A DNA stretch of 64,000 nucleotides. Source: Paroedura picta. Its lineage: Eukaryota; Chordata; Lepidosauria; Squamata; Gekkonidae. Below the pieces are notes generated by a model, which made no database searches, was not told the DNA's origin, and was given only the letters and a program-made list of their open reading frames with translations. The stretch is from assembly GCF_049243985.1 (NCBI RefSeq), contig NC_135373.1, positions 81,222,213 to 81,286,212 on the forward strand, written 5' to 3'. Made by a program: the position numbers and the translations under genes. This document shows, in pieces, positions 9,462-22,110 of the stretch; within the stretch, counting starts at the first letter, position 1, and each line of letters starts with the position of its first letter.

Positions 9462-10195
9462 TTGCTGAACCAATATACCCTGATTTTTAACGAGGTGCAC
9501 TGGAATTGCCAGAATTGCAGAGGAGCTGAGGCGTAACAATCCACAATTCCTAAAGTGCTACTGGCAGAAGAGGAAGCCTGCCAGGCCTCGCATTCTGAAT
9601 TGGGCCTTTAAGCCTTTGCAGTAAAACTTTGTCTCCATGGAAGTTAATATTAATTTTTTTATGGAACCAGAGTGTGTATTATTTATACCTGACTGAACCT
9701 GAGCCTTATCGATTGCATCTGTGTGCTCATTACAAAAACCATTAAAATGCAAGTATGAACAGCAGCATTGCAGGCAATTCCTAATGACCAGCTATCACTC
9801 TCCAAATCCTTTGCTTCCCTTAATATAAAAGGGAGATCATATGGTAGTGGGTCATTTGTAGATAAACAAAAACCCTGCACACCCTGCCAAGAAGCTGTCA
9901 GGAAAGAAAAGTAGTTTTCTGGACATATGAACTGAAATTCATCTCAATTTCCAAAGTCACAGGAGGAAAAAAAAAACTTTTTTTATTTCGGTTTTGCCTG
10001 CACTTGTCTATTCTGATGTTCTTAAAAAGATATGGTATCCAGGACTACGGCAGTCAGCTAGCAGGAAAAACATCTTCTTGTGTTTCAATAGCAACTGTTG
10101 CCCAAAACTATCTCAACAGGAAGCCTCAGGACAGAGTAAAACAAATAGGCTTTTGAAGCCTGAATTCTAGGGAACTCATTTACGGTTATATCGCT
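9462..10195. other. No gene recognised
   Basis: Unique-looking AT-rich DNA with an A run followed by a T run near 9967-9985. Nothing else was recognised. Confidence 0.4.
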
Positions 10196-10202
10196 GAGGA
10201 GA

Positions 10203-10330
10203 GATTCAGATGCGTAGCTCTGTTAGTCTGAAGCAGTAAAACAAAGTTTGTGTCCGAAAAAGGTTTATTCTGGGTATAAGTTTGTGTGCACATGCCCATT
10301 TCTTCAGATGCTCAGAAGCTTAGAACCAGA
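10203..10330. repeat. Interspersed repeat with GTTAGTCTGAAGCAG end
   Basis: It contains GCTCTGTTAGTCTGAAGCAGTAAAACAAAGTTTG and CATGCCCATTTCTTCAGATGC. The same motif pair recurs, diverged, at 55410-55560 and 58740-58900. This dispersed family in reptile genomes pairs 'GTTAGTCTG' with 'CTTCTTCAGAT'. I cannot assign its class. Confidence 0.5.
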
Positions 10331-10983
10331 ATAGAATTGTGTTGGCCTGAGACGTGCCAGAGGACTCAGACTTTGTTTGACTACTGGGTCCGGTTTCTGC
10401 TAGGCAGTGGGGGGAGATGAGAATGGATTTCAGCTTGGGAAATGGTCTCAACTTAATACATTATTCTGTAGAAGCCTGAACAAAAAATCACATGAAAAAT
10501 CCTGAACTTTTCAGTAAAACTGTCAGTGAGGTTTTCATTCAGTGGTATCTTACATGCATGTCATTTGTAACATAACGAGTCCAATTTATAAAGCAAGTTC
10601 ATAGACGTGTTAAGATTTCGCCACATATTAACTTTTCCATTAGAAGGATCACATCACCATATTTTACAGGCATAAAAGAATAAATAATTTCAAAAGCCTC
10701 CTTGATAGCAGACTTCCTAACAGAACTTCAAAATGTGTGCACCTAATTGACTGGTTACTGTGAAGGTCTTTAAAACATCAGTCTCCTGTAGTGTGCGTAA
10801 GTAGATACAATGTCATCAACTGGAGTACTAAAACTTGTCTTTTGTTTTCCACATTTAGACTAGTAAAGATTACATACTAATAAGTATGGGAATTTTTAAA
10901 AAGTCATTCCATAGAAACAACTCTTAAAAACAATGAAAAGAATTATGATTTAACCATTCTACTGGATGAAGAAGGTGAAGGAG

Positions 10984-11229
10984 AAGAGTTGGTTCTTATA
11001 TGCCGCTTTTCCCTACCCGAAGGAGGCTCAAAGCTGCTTACATTCGCCTTCCCTTTTCTCTCCCCACAACAGACAGAGCCCTGATTTCGCTGCTCGGTCA
11101 GAACAGTTTTATCAGTGCCGTGGCGAGCCCAAGGTCACCCAGCTGGCTGCATGTGGGGGAGCACAGAATCGAACCTGGCATGCCAGATTAGAAGTCCGCA
11201 CTCCTAACCACTACACCAAACTGGCTCTC
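10984..11229 (-). mobile_element. SINE family A, younger subfamily, near full length
   Basis: The minus strand runs from GAGAGCCAGTTTGGTGTAGTGGTTAGGAG (11200-11229) through the B box to AAGCGGCATATAAGAACCAAC and a CTTCTCC tail at 10984. A short stretch near the GGGCTCT block is missing compared with the consensus. Confidence 0.9.
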
Positions 11230-11231
11230 GA

Positions 11232-12018
11232 TGATCACTTTTATTTTTGTCACCTGCATGGGTGCTGACTGTGCTGCGATATAGATACATAATATATATA
11301 AATACCCTACAAATCCTAATCCCTCTTAAATTGATGTGTGCTGTGAAAATGAGGAGGCTGGGGATTATATCATCTGGCAAAAGGCCTACCACTAGGAAGG
11401 AAGGCACCAACTTGTGTGTGTGAGAATAATTGAAATTTATCTGGAAGAAATATAGAAACAGACCTTCATCATCTCTACAAAAGATCAAAAATGCAACAAA
11501 ACATAATTGCCCTTTTATTGTGCTCTCCTGTTCTTAAAAAAAGATTCCAGATAGATCTTTCCTCTCTCAGGCCATATTCAAGTACAGCTAGAGTTTATCA
11601 CAGTTCTAAATTGATCTAATAGGTTATACCTGCTAATTTTAATACTATTTATGTAACTTTTTATGCATCAATGCTGCTATTGTGTTTATTTCTGAGTTGG
11701 TCTTTAGCTGTAATAAATCCTGCATTCATTTTGTTTTATGGGTTAGCATTCCTCAGTGGCATGCCCCATGCCACCCCCTCCTTCTGCTGCCTGTTGACCC
11801 TGACTCATACCCAGAATCCCTACATCACAACGTGTACTGTGTTTTAAAATACAGCTATTAATTTTGTCTTGGGCCCACAGTAGAGCATGGAAAATGGTGC
11901 TTAGAAGAACCATGAGCAGCATGTCAAAGAACTGCAAGTTGCTCATTGATTTAAGCCCAAAACACTACAGAAAATTTAAGAGTGACTTTTCAATGAACAC
12001 ACTGACTAGAACAAACTA
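11232..12018. other. No gene recognised
   Basis: AT-rich intergenic DNA. No exon or repeat family was recognised. Confidence 0.4.
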
Positions 12019-12020
12019 CT

Positions 12021-12212
12021 CAGCCACGGCACTGATAAAACTGTTCTGACTGGACAGTGATATCAGGACTCTCTCAGCCTCACCCACCTGACAGGGTGTC
12101 TGTTGTGGGGAGAGGAATGGGAAGGCGACTGTAAGCTGCTTTGAGCCTCCTTCAGGTAGGGAAAAGCGGCACATAAGAACCAACTCTTCTTCTTCATCTT
12201 CTTCTTCTTCAA
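12021..12212 (+). mobile_element. SINE family A, 5'-truncated
   Basis: It starts in the CCACGGCACTGATAAAACTG middle and continues to AAGCGGCACATAAGAACCAAC with a long CTTCTT tail. The lack of a tRNA head reflects incomplete reverse transcription. Confidence 0.88.
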
Positions 12213-12377
12213 ATTTCTTAGATAGCACCACAATGCTTATGGTAATTTAAGTAACATTTACAAGGGGAAGGAAAATCCTGATTATGGATTTGGAAGAAGA
12301 AAAATTGGTACCTGAGATCTACTGAGTAGCTGAAATATCAAGAATAGCAAGCAGCCTCCACAAGCTATTTATATCAA

Positions 12378-12725
12378 ACTAGTGGTAAAGCCCGCTGTAA
12401 AAAAAATACAGCGGGCGCTAGGGGCCTGGGGAGCGTTTTTCCTCCCCCCCCAATTTGCAAAGACGCTCCCCAGGCCCCGGGGAAGGCGATCCACGGCTCG
12501 TGGAGTCACAGATCACCTTCCCCGGGGTCTGGGGAGCGTTTTTCCTCCCCCAATGTAAAAAAACGCTCCCCAGGCCCCGGGGAAAGCGATCGCGCCTCCC
12601 GATTGGGCCCACCGCTTGTCAGTCCAGGGGAAGGGGCCTATCGGCACCCTTCCTCATCCCAGACAGGGCCCGCCCTCAGGGCCCTTACTGTTTTATTTAT
12701 TCCGCTCCGCGAGGAGCGGTTAAAG
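12378..12725. repeat. GC-rich repeat bounded by two hairpins; class unresolved
   Basis: The left boundary holds a 9-bp stem CCCGCTGTA/TACAGCGGG (12391-12399 and 12407-12415, 7-nt loop) followed by CGCTAG. The right boundary holds the stem CCGCTCC/GGAGCGG (12702-12708 and 12713-12719). The interior contains two inverted copies of a GGCCTGGGGAGCG unit, each facing an ACGCTCCCCAGGCC unit. The 1-130 segment shares its right half. The hairpin-CTAG end recalls Helitron 3' termini, but the class cannot be proved here. Confidence 0.55.
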
Positions 12726-12825
12726 ATGCTAATAATGTTACAGGCTCCTCTGTCCAAAGGATAAGCAGAAGCAGAAGATAATAGATTACAGAGCAAAATA
12801 AGGATGATTAAATATCTCCAATGAC

Positions 12826-13015
12826 AATAGGACTTTATTTTATTTATTTTGTAGGGTTCATACCATACCAAGGCAGCTAACCAATTAAAATTTACCTAAG
12901 AAATTCATACCTCAAAACTATTAAAACCAACAAAAGGCACATCATGAAATCAAAACCAGAGCTAAAATAACATACAAAACTTTAAAACAACAATTAAATC
13001 ATCAGGCAGGAAGGA
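12826..13015 (-). mobile_element. LINE 3'-tail remnant, probably L2
   Basis: The plus strand shows TTTATTTATTTTGTAGGG followed by an A- and TTAAAA-rich stretch. This is the reverse complement of the 3' untranslated end seen in other L2 copies in this window. Confidence 0.4.
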
Positions 13016-13137
13016 AGGATCATTGAGGGAATGTCAGACAGAAATTTTCACCTGCTAGCAGAAGATGGTGTAGAATTGTCAACTTCCAGGAATTTCTCTA
13101 CCCAGAGCTGGCAATACTAAGATGGTGTCAGAAGAGG

Positions 13138-13414
13138 AAGAAGAAGAGTTGGCTCTTATATGCCACTTTTCTCTACCCGAAGGAGTCTCAAAGTGGCTTA
13201 CAATCACCTTCCCTTCCTCTCCCCACAACTGACACCCTGTGAGGTAGGTGAAGCTGAGACCGCCCTGATATCAGTGCTCGGTCAGAACAGCTTTATCAGT
13301 GCCATGGCGAGCCCAAGGTCACCCAGCTGGCTGCATGTGGGAGAGTGCATAACCAAACCTGGCACACCAAATTAGAAGTCCACACTCCTAACCACTGCAC
13401 CAAACTGGCTCTCA
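13138..13414 (-). mobile_element. SINE family A, younger subfamily, full length
   Basis: All landmarks are present on the minus strand. The head GAGAGCCAGTTTGGTGCAGTGG ends at 13414, and the 3' end ATAAGAGCCAAC with a CTTCTTCTTCC tail lies at 13138-13160. Confidence 0.92.
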
Positions 13415-13419
13415 GCTAA

Positions 13420-14410
13420 GTCTCTCCGAGGAAACAGTACAAGAGTTCCTGTGTGCTATGCTATGACCAACAAGGTCCTTGTTGTCCACTGCCTCCTTAA
13501 AAGGCTAATCCAGAAGGCCTCGGTGCAAGCAGGAGGGTAGAAGACAAACACAGTTTCATTCCCATGCCACTAACCTAAAAGAGTGCTGGGCCTACACAAA
13601 TTGTTCAGAATCAGGCTAGGTCAAGAAACTGATTTTATTTAAATATTGTTATGTTATATTTCCATTTTCAATTAAAGTGATCTGTCCTGAAGCTAAAAGA
13701 AACTACCATTGAATTAAAGGAAACTGGGTGTTAGTTGTTGCTAGTCCTGTCCCGGGTTGCCACCTGACTGAACTCGGACTGTGGAGGCACTTGAAGCAGA
13801 GGGCTGTCGGCTCTGGGTGGGAAGTACTAGGAGATTTTTTGGGAGGAACTTCAGGAGGGTGAGGTGTGGAGAGGAGAGGAACTTCAGTGCAGTCTAATGC
13901 TATTGAGTCTACCCTCCACAGCAGCCATTTTCTCTGGGCAAACTGATTCCTGTTGCCTGGAAGTCAGTTGTAATCCCAGGAGATCCTTTGTAATCCCAGC
14001 AGGGAAAACTTGTGTGGAGTTATTCCTGCACATAGCGAGCACATGAATGCAGTCTCTGCATAGAATTGTACTATAACATCATGTAGATGGGAAAAATTTC
14101 CTTCCTTCCCAGACTGTGCATGCATGGAATCAAGTTTGTATTAGTCTCCATAGGAATGAATTGTGCTCCTTTAAAACTTTTAAACAAACTCTTTTAAAAC
14201 AAATGTTGTGTATGTGGATTTTCCTAAAAGGTCAAATAGTGTTTATCGAGGACTGGTTTTAATCTGGAAAATGGCACAATAGGGAAATCTTAAACTGCTT
14301 CTTCAACTGTGTCAATCACAATCCAAACCGAGCGCTATACACCAAGGAATTGAGGAGAAACTGCAGCTCCCATTTGGTTGTTGCACTGGACACAGGGTAG
14401 GGACTGCCCA
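13420..14410. other. No gene recognised
   Basis: Intergenic DNA without a recognised exon. Around 13960-14000 a short duplicated phrase containing TTTGTAATCCCAGCAG is visible. Confidence 0.35.
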
Positions 14411-14414
14411 GAGA

Positions 14415-14805
14415 TTTTTTTTTTTAATTTATTTATTATCAAATTTCTATACCACCAACTACCAGACTGGCCAGCTCATGGCAGTTCACAACAGAACAAA
14501 ACATAAAAACATAAAACAGCAAGATTACCATCTTGCTGGTAAATACAATAATAACCACAATTTAAAATTTGAAAAATATGACAGGCATAACAATTCCTAG
14601 TAAACCCATATTCCTCACTCACCCAGTCCCGGCAGTGTCAATCAGATATAAAGTTGGGGCGATGGTGGGCCTCAGGGGGATCCAGATGCTACAAGAGCAG
14701 GGGAGGACTCGATCAATAAGCTCGATGTCCAGCCCAGCCTCAACCAAAAGCCTGGTGGAAGAACTCTGTCTTGCAGGCCCTGCAGAACCCAGAGAGCTCC
14801 AAAGC
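14415..14805 (-). mobile_element. L2 LINE 3' end
   Basis: The plus strand begins with a T run and TTTATTTATTATCAAATTTCTATACC, then GGCAGTTCACAACAGAAC. This is the reverse complement of the L2 3' UTR with its 'GAACTGCC...' motif. It ends with TGGTGGAAGAACTCTGTCTTGCAGGC, which on the minus strand is the 3' coding end also seen at 38580-38620 and 62220-62250. The copy is diverged. Confidence 0.65.
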
Positions 14806-14979
14806 TATGAAGCTTGTTCTCCATATCATGTGAATATGGATTGAAAGATGAACCTGACAACACATAGATAACACAATCTGCATAAAATGGAAGTTTTTAT
14901 GCACTAGTTCTTCCTGGCAATTGGACCCCAACCCTCTCTGTGCCTAAATGTAATTGTTGAGAAAATTTTGTTTTATTGT

Positions 14980-15050
14980 ATCTGATGTATATCTTTGCTG
15001 GTCTTAAAGGTGCCGCTGAACTTAAATTTTGTTAAGTTACATTTTGTTGA
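14980..15050. repeat. Short copy of the GTTAGTCTG interspersed family
   Basis: It contains TTGCTGGTCTTAAAGGTGCCGCTGAACTTAAATTTTGTT, which matches the 'GGCACCTTTAAGACC' block of the family seen better at 55440-55520. Confidence 0.4.
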
Positions 15051-15051
15051 T

Positions 15052-18000
15052 GTTGAATTCTGAAGAAAAAGAAGCCATTTTTAAAAACTTGTTGATATTT
15101 CTTGTACTAGAATGGACTTTTAAGCACATAATTGGCAGAATCTGTGCTTTTAAATACATGTTTAAATAACTAATTTTAAAACAGAGCACCATTTCAACAA
15201 AGAAGTTAAAAGTTTTAAAAGCCTTCTCTTGTACCCAGTGACAAAATTCTAACAGCCTTTATAACCTATAGGATCACTTTACATCAAACTTTAGATCTAC
15301 CATGAAAGGCTGTCTGGAATTTATTATGAAGTAAAAATGCCACCAAACTGGAAATTTCAAATAGAGAAAAGAAGTGATATTGTTCTTTTAGCCTGATATG
15401 CTGGAGATGATGTAATCCAAGTATTATGATTTACAACAAATTCATACGTTATGCAGGGAAGCCATTCTCCAGGGAGATGTGCGGTAAATGGAGAATACCA
15501 GTGGCAAACAGAATTTACATCAAAGCAAACCTCAAACACTCATTATTCCATTCATAACCCTTGCTATTGTGCAGAAGGAGAATACAGCTGAACATAATGG
15601 TAGCATTTACTGAAAACTAAACATTTCTGTTTAAATGATTGCTGAAAATGAGATGAAAACTTTTATGTAAACAACACAATGGATCCTTCCAATACTGTGC
15701 ACCCTTGTTAAATAGCAAATTGGCTATAAATCCTGAAGACATTTTATTAAATTGATGCTGTTAAAACTGTGGGGTTGCTTTGGTGATAAAAATACCTATT
15801 GTGCACCATGGGGGTCATGGTTTGAATCAAACTTAAGACACAACCCCAATGTGTTTGTGATCTCTATTACACTTCTTGTGGTCATTAAAAGCATTTTAAC
15901 TCTCACTGCTCCCCCATCCCAAGGCCAGCACTTGTGTTCAGGGCCCATTGCAACTGCCAGCCACTTTCCAATGTTGGTCCATTCCCATTAGTTCCTGTCT
16001 AGTAAGAAGATTTTACCACTTATCTTTGAAAAATCCTGATATTCTACCTATGCCAAAATTCTCATCCGTCATGAGAGGAAATAGAAAATCTCATTGCCTG
16101 CTTTCATCAAGTACATTTCCCCCCAGAATTTTTGCACCACTGTGAAATCTCCTCAGTCAAAGTCCTATACCAGATTGTTGACATGACCATTCTACCTCCA
16201 TTTTGTCATGTCTTTTTAGGATCAGCTACCTACCTTGCCTTCATCAAGAGAGTCAGTTACCAAGAAATTGAGGTGAGTCTTAGTTGGAAGGTATATAGAT
16301 GTGTGATTAAGGAGATTTGATTGGCTAGGAGAAAGCTAGGAATGGGCTATGTTTGCATGATTGAATTCCAGTGATGGTATATAAAGGACAGCTATTTCAG
16401 CCATAGAAAGGTGAAATCTTAAGTATTAAAGGACAGCCCATGATCAGGAATGGTCAACTCCATACATATTTTCTAGGATATTTCAGTTCAATCAAAGCTC
16501 CATGCCCTGATTGCCTATAATACAAAGAACTTCCAGAGATCACAAAATCTGTAAAGAAAGGTGGCTGTTGCAATGGTGCTCTAATCTTTTCTGGTTTGGG
16601 CTCTCCTTATTAGGAAAGTCTTCTATTTGAAAATTACTCCTGAACTCATCTTCCTGTCTCAAGCCTTCCACTTTACTAACTGCTCAGCCAATCCCAACAT
16701 TTGTATCAAACACCTCTGCCTCCCTTCAGCACCATGAAAATCAAACTTTTGTTTCTATTATTTCTGGTATTTTTAACAAGCGTAGTCCTCATCATTTCAA
16801 TTCAGTTTTCAGCTCAGTGTTCAACTTTGGAATCTTGACTGCACACCTTGATGGATTTATCAATCCCAGCCTCACTCATTGTGCTGAACCCTCTGGAACT
16901 TTCTTGGCTTTATTCCCTGAAATGCTGCCTGGATTCACCATTGGCACCAAGTAACCCATTCCTGGAGTCCTAACCTTCATGTTGTCACAGGTCTGAGGTC
17001 TACCTAAGTTCTTTGGACACTGGAATAGCATACCAGTGCACAAAAGGATAGGTAGTATCTCCCCTCAATTTCCCTTTTCTTCCCTCCTTATCTTATTCCT
17101 GGCATACAAATTTCATATTATGGATAAATATTGTGGGTACTGAAATTTGGGATAGATATCCAGAGGCACTTTAATATTGTGGTATATTCTCTGTCACCTA
17201 CATATTCCATATTACTGTGGAAAGACTGAGGCAGAAGAACACAAGCTGTACCAAGGAAATCACAGTAAGTTATTGGCAGTGGATTTTTAGGCAGTCAGAG
17301 TTGGGAGCTAGCAAAAGACAGAGCAGGGACGGCTGAGAGGTGCATCAGTCAACAGAGTGCAGTCAAGTAATTTTAATGGGATGAATTATAAGGTTACCGA
17401 GCAGCTCACATGAACAAAACAGCAATAAATGATGGACTCAAGCTGACTTCAAGTATGCCACTTTATTTATGGACATGGAAATCCAGCTTCCCCTTAGCCT
17501 GCTGTGGACACCCTCCTTTTAGGTGCCTCAACTCATCCCTCCCCCACCCTGCTCCAGTCACACTTGGCTTCCTCTGAGACCACTATTCTAGAACTGGTTT
17601 CTTTGGGTAAGGTTGCTGGTAAGGATGGGTTTATGGCACTTCTGTGCATCTTATCTGAAAAAATACAGCCTCATTGACAGTTGCAGGCAGCTATAGCCAA
17701 ACAGTGGGCCTTTCCTCATAAAGAAAACAGCAGGATGTGGCCTTACTATATTTGTACCCGGTAATTGCACATCCATTTGCCATAGTCAGAGAACATTAGT
17801 TTTTCATTGATAGCTTGGGAAACAATAGAGTCTTTTGTAGCAAACCATGATTCAACATGAAATCATACCTGTGATATTACTTATACCTGTGATATTACTC
17901 AATCTAGAAAGTAACAGAGTGTTAGGGCTAACTGGGGCTCCTGGTGAAGCAATAATGATAGAGTTACTACACATTCGAGATCTTACCACATTCTTGTGTT

Positions 18001-18345
18001 CCACCACAAAACTTCAGAGAGCACACTGATGGTGGCAAGGTTATGTGGGATGACCTGCAGACCGAGTACATGGTGACTTCTTCAGCAGTTGCTCGTGTGG
18101 TGCCAAGCCAAAGGTCTGTGGGCAACAAAAATGCAATTACCTGAACCACACAAGATAAGAAAAAACAGTTGAGTCAGGCTCACTAGACACTGGGAACCAC
18201 AGAGAGTAACTACTTCAATATGGTAAAACCTGCTGAATGCTAGAATACACATAACAACTGCCATATGGAAGTTGCTTAAACTATCTGAACACACAGCATC
18301 TCACTACAAGGTTCAGGGCACTGTCTTTACAGCTCTGTAGACAAT
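15052..18345. other. Longest repeat-poor stretch; no gene recognised
   Basis: About 3.3 kb with no recognised SINE, LINE or DNA transposon and no exon-like frame with known protein similarity. In a window otherwise dense in repeats this gap is notable. It would suit conserved non-coding or regulatory DNA, but I see no direct proof. Confidence 0.35.
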
Positions 18346-18349
18346 TCTA

Positions 18350-18545
18350 TAACAATTCACAGTCAGAGTAGTTCAGCAGTGGAATAGGCTGCCTAAGGAG
18401 GTGGTGAGCTCCCCCTCACCGGCAGTCTTCAAACAAAGGTTGGATACACACTTTTCTTGGATGCTTTAGGATGCTTTCGGCTGATCCTGCATTGAGCAGG
18501 GGGTTGGACTAGATGGCCTGTGTGGCCCCTTCCAACTCTATGATT
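18350..18545 (+). mobile_element. CR1 LINE 3' end
   Basis: It encodes the CR1 C-terminal block ([27 protein letters not shown]-like, about 18360-18450). The CR1 3' UTR follows: GGGTTGGACTAGATGGCC and the terminal CCAACTCTATGATTCT octamer-like end. It is 5'-truncated, as is usual for CR1. Confidence 0.9.
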
Positions 18546-18549
18546 CTAA

Positions 18550-20360
18550 TCTCTTTGGACAAACTGTACTTTTCATGAAAACAGCAACAAAAGGAGCCAT
18601 GTATAGAGTAAAATATAACATGTAAGATTCCCATGTTTGTCCAAGGCTAGAGACCCAAAATATTGTCTTTTCAGAGAATGTCGATGGTTTTATTATTACT
18701 ATTTTAGTTGAATTGAGTCTGACCCAGATTTCTTTCTATCCTAGCTGGTTCCTGCATTGAAGCTTTCAAGCTAACACAAATGTAGTGGTTGGTTTCAATA
18801 GGAAAATCAGTGCAGAATTGCAATGAGGTATAAGGGGTGGGGAGTCTTGGCCCTTGTAATTGCCACAACACCTGTGCTTTATGATGAAGAAAAAGGGAGA
18901 GGAGAGGTAGTGGGGAAGGACGAACTGGTGGGGGTAGATGACATTCTTACCCACTTCTCTGGTTTCTGTTGCTACCATGGCAGAGATTTTTACTCAAATG
19001 TAAAAGCAGCCTGAAAGGCAGAAGGCTAGATTTTGGGGCCCAGACTTCTGACTCTGGAACTTCTGTAGCCTGGAGTTCAAAACAATTCCATAACATGGCA
19101 ATTGTCATGTGAATCAGTCCCAAGTGAGCCAAGGCATGAAGGACCAGTTCTGTACCATATGACTGAGACTCAAGCGTGCCATTGTTTTCTGAGATTTCTA
19201 GCTATCTATGGCAAGAGTGGGCTACTGTCAAAGGTACTTCAATCACTTCAGTTTTATTTGCACCAAACTTGGACAACTGGCATGTCCACTATCCTTTCTA
19301 ACAACAAATTATTGATGAAATCATCACGAATATTATGAAGCCTTGTCTTTTTCCATTTTTGTGTAAATAATAGTTTTACTGCTCATGCCATGTATAAAAA
19401 CAACATTCCATGACTTTTTTTCTAACCGCCTATCTATTAGTCCCACAAAAGAGGAATGGTAGGTAAAGAAGTTAGAATTTGCAGGGATGGCCACTCTCAC
19501 TTCTTTGATCAGAGGAAAAACACAATCTCTCTATTTATGACTGAGTGGAAACCCTTTACAGACTTCTTGCATGAAACAGAAAAAAAACCAAACTGATGAT
19601 TTGTGGGTTTGATTTAAATTATTAAAAAGTAAGGGGGGGGGAAAGAGAGACTTCTATTTGTAACTTTAGAGTAAGTGTTATTTTGTAATTTTACATATAT
19701 TTGATATGGAGAATACTGGAAGCTTCTTTATATGTCTTTTCTATTTTCTGTCTTCTGTTTTCTTTCATTTCTATTCTTTTTTTCTTTGTAATTTGTTAGC
19801 GTTTATCTTTGTTTTTGCTTTTTTAAAGTTTTAATAAAAATTTCACAAATTATATAGAAAAGGGCAGACATTGCATAAGTTCTGTTGATGACTGTAGTTT
19901 GTATCCAAGGGTAACTTTACCCCTTCAGGAGAGAGGGTGACTTTCCTACTTTAGCTTCTCCCTACCACTGCTTGTGAAGGTCCCTTGTTTCACTAGAACA
20001 ACATTTCCAGAAGCTTAGTACGCTGCAGTGGAAGAAAGAAATCAACCAGAATCCGCCCTCCAACAGTGACTTATGCCAGAAAAACATATTTGGATCTAAC
20101 CATATGTCTCTCAGGTTCTATGGTGACATGTGGAAGGTATTATATGTTATTCTGAACTCTGCAAAGGGAGAACAGGACATAAATGTAATGGATAGATATT
20201 ATAAGCATTATAATTTTTCTACATAATTCATCATTTGCTCATCAGGACTGTTTCACTACATTGATCAGAATAAAAATGTGGAATGAAGCATAGCATCATC
20301 TACCAGTAACACAGATTTTTAAAGACTTACCTGTTGACATGAGAATCATATTACATTCTC
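18550..20360. other. No gene recognised
   Basis: AT-rich intergenic DNA with a G run near 19631 and pyrimidine-rich stretches near 19735-19800. No family was assigned. Confidence 0.35.
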
Positions 20361-20365
20361 TTGCC

Positions 20366-20510
20366 TGAACACATGAAGGTGCCTCATACTGGCTCAGGCT
20401 ACCAGTTCATCTAGCTCAGTTGTTCAACTTGCTTCTTGAGCTCCTCAGCTGGGGAGATACTGAGAGATACATTTGAGACCTTCTGCTTGCAAAACAGCCT
20501 TTCTCAATGT
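20366..20510 (-). mobile_element. tRNA-derived SINE, family C, old copy
   Basis: The sequence from GAACACATGAAGGTGCCTCATACTG to GAGACCTTCTGCTTGCAAA parallels the better copy at 44955-45150. In that family ACATGAAGCTGCC lies opposite a tRNA-like GCATGCAGAAGGTC head. It is strongly diverged. Confidence 0.5.
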
Positions 20511-21149
20511 ATCGTTGCCCATGATCTACTACACTTTTCTCTATTACAGTGCAATTCTTTTAGTTTCTCTTTACTATCCCCATCTAGTTTTATATCCCCT
20601 GTCTTTATTGAGTACTCATTGCAATGATTACCTTAATTTGGATCAGACCAAGGACCTATTATAATGTAGCCACTGAAGCCTTATCCTAGCCTTAGCAGAA
20701 ATTATAGTATCAAGGGATAGGATACATGGGTTTAGCATTCCAAGTGGGTAACCTCAGAATAAGCAGTGGTATGTCCACTTTACAGGCTGCTGGATAGTTT
20801 TCTTAACCACCTCCCTGAAATGAGCATTGCAGGAGGAGCCTGGGTGGTTTAGGGAGACAGTAAGGTAGAGTTTATGGCTAGAACTGGAGAGGTCAAAGAT
20901 CAGCAGTGAAGATCATTAGATTACCTTGATCCAGCTACTACTTTCAGCCTTGCCTACCACAGATGGATGTCATGAGTATCAAATAGTAGATGAGAGAACA
21001 TTGTACATTATTCTGGGCTCCAGGAAGGACAGGTGGGATAAACATATGACTAGATGGTGATTGCGGATGGAAGATGATGATGGGAGATGGTAATAGATAA
21101 GGACTGCCTCCCTTCCTGGGGCTCAAAAGGTTGAGTGTGCATAGCATGT

Positions 21150-21750
21150 TATCTTCGTATAGACTCATAAAGTTGGAAGTCATCTAGGCCAATCTCCTGC
21201 AGAATGCAAGAAATTTACAACTACCTGCCCACCCACAGTGATTCCAGTTCCATTCCCAGATGATGCCCTCTCTCCAAAAAAACAGAATCTATGGCCAGGA
21301 AGAAATTTACCTTCTGATCCCCAAGTGGTGATTGGCATTTCCCTGGGCATGCAAGAAAGGGCCGCAAGAGATAAGCACTAACACAGTCCCTTCTACCCAC
21401 CCACGCACAATCTACTTAAGTTCACAGACTCAGTATTTCTGTCTGATGACTATCTAGCCTCTGCTTTCAAACTTCCAAAGAAGAACCCACCACCTCCCAA
21501 GGAAGCCTGTGTTATCTGGACACTATACTTCTTTTGATACATCTCAAAATCCCATTTGCTGTTTTAGCCACCAAGTCACACTGCTGACTCATGTTCAGTG
21601 TATGGTCTATTTAATATGACCCCTAGATCCTTTTTACACATACTACTGTTAAGACAAGTCTCCCCCATCCTATAATGAAACATTATCCTATAATAATGCA
21701 CTGTCAAGATCACCCTGTATCCTGATTCTGTCTTCTGTGTGCACTCACTC
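21150..21750 (-). mobile_element. CR1 LINE 3' region
   Basis: On the plus strand the segment starts with GACTCATAAAGTTGGAAGTCATCTAGGCC, the complement-side form of the CR1 3' tail family. It continues with ACCACCTCCCAAGGAAGCCTGT, antisense to the CR1 coding end (GGCTTCCTTGGGAGGTGGTGG at 48195). It then has AGCCACCAAGTCACACTGCTGACTCATGTTCAGT and GACCCCTAGATCC, the antisense of another CR1 coding stretch. The copy is degraded. Confidence 0.7.
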
Positions 21751-21752
21751 CC

Positions 21753-22110
21753 TTCCCCCCCCCCGTCCCGCTCACCCGCTCCTCTGCTGCTGCCTCAGCC
21801 CCCGGAGGTTGCACAGCAGCTGCACAGGCCTAAGGGACCGATACAGTCACTTCAAATGCCTTAGGGGTGGGGCAGCTGTCTCAGTCCCAGTGGGTCAGCA
21901 CAGCCACTGACTGGGCCCTCCATCTTCTGGCATGCTTCATGGGCGGGACAATGGACATCACATCCATCTACATTTACATTTGACAAGGCATGGCAGAAGA
22001 TGTGTCCCAAATAAAAAATGCAAGAAAAGGTGACAGACGGGTGCCAGAAAAGTAATGCCTGAAAAGTGCTATTGTTCAAGTATAACAAGAAATAGTTAAT
22101 CTTCTCTTCC
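21753..22110. repeat. GC-rich unassigned segment
   Basis: A C homopolymer at about 21753-21763 is followed by GC-rich DNA between a CR1 remnant and AT-rich DNA. No family or protein similarity was recognised. Confidence 0.3.
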
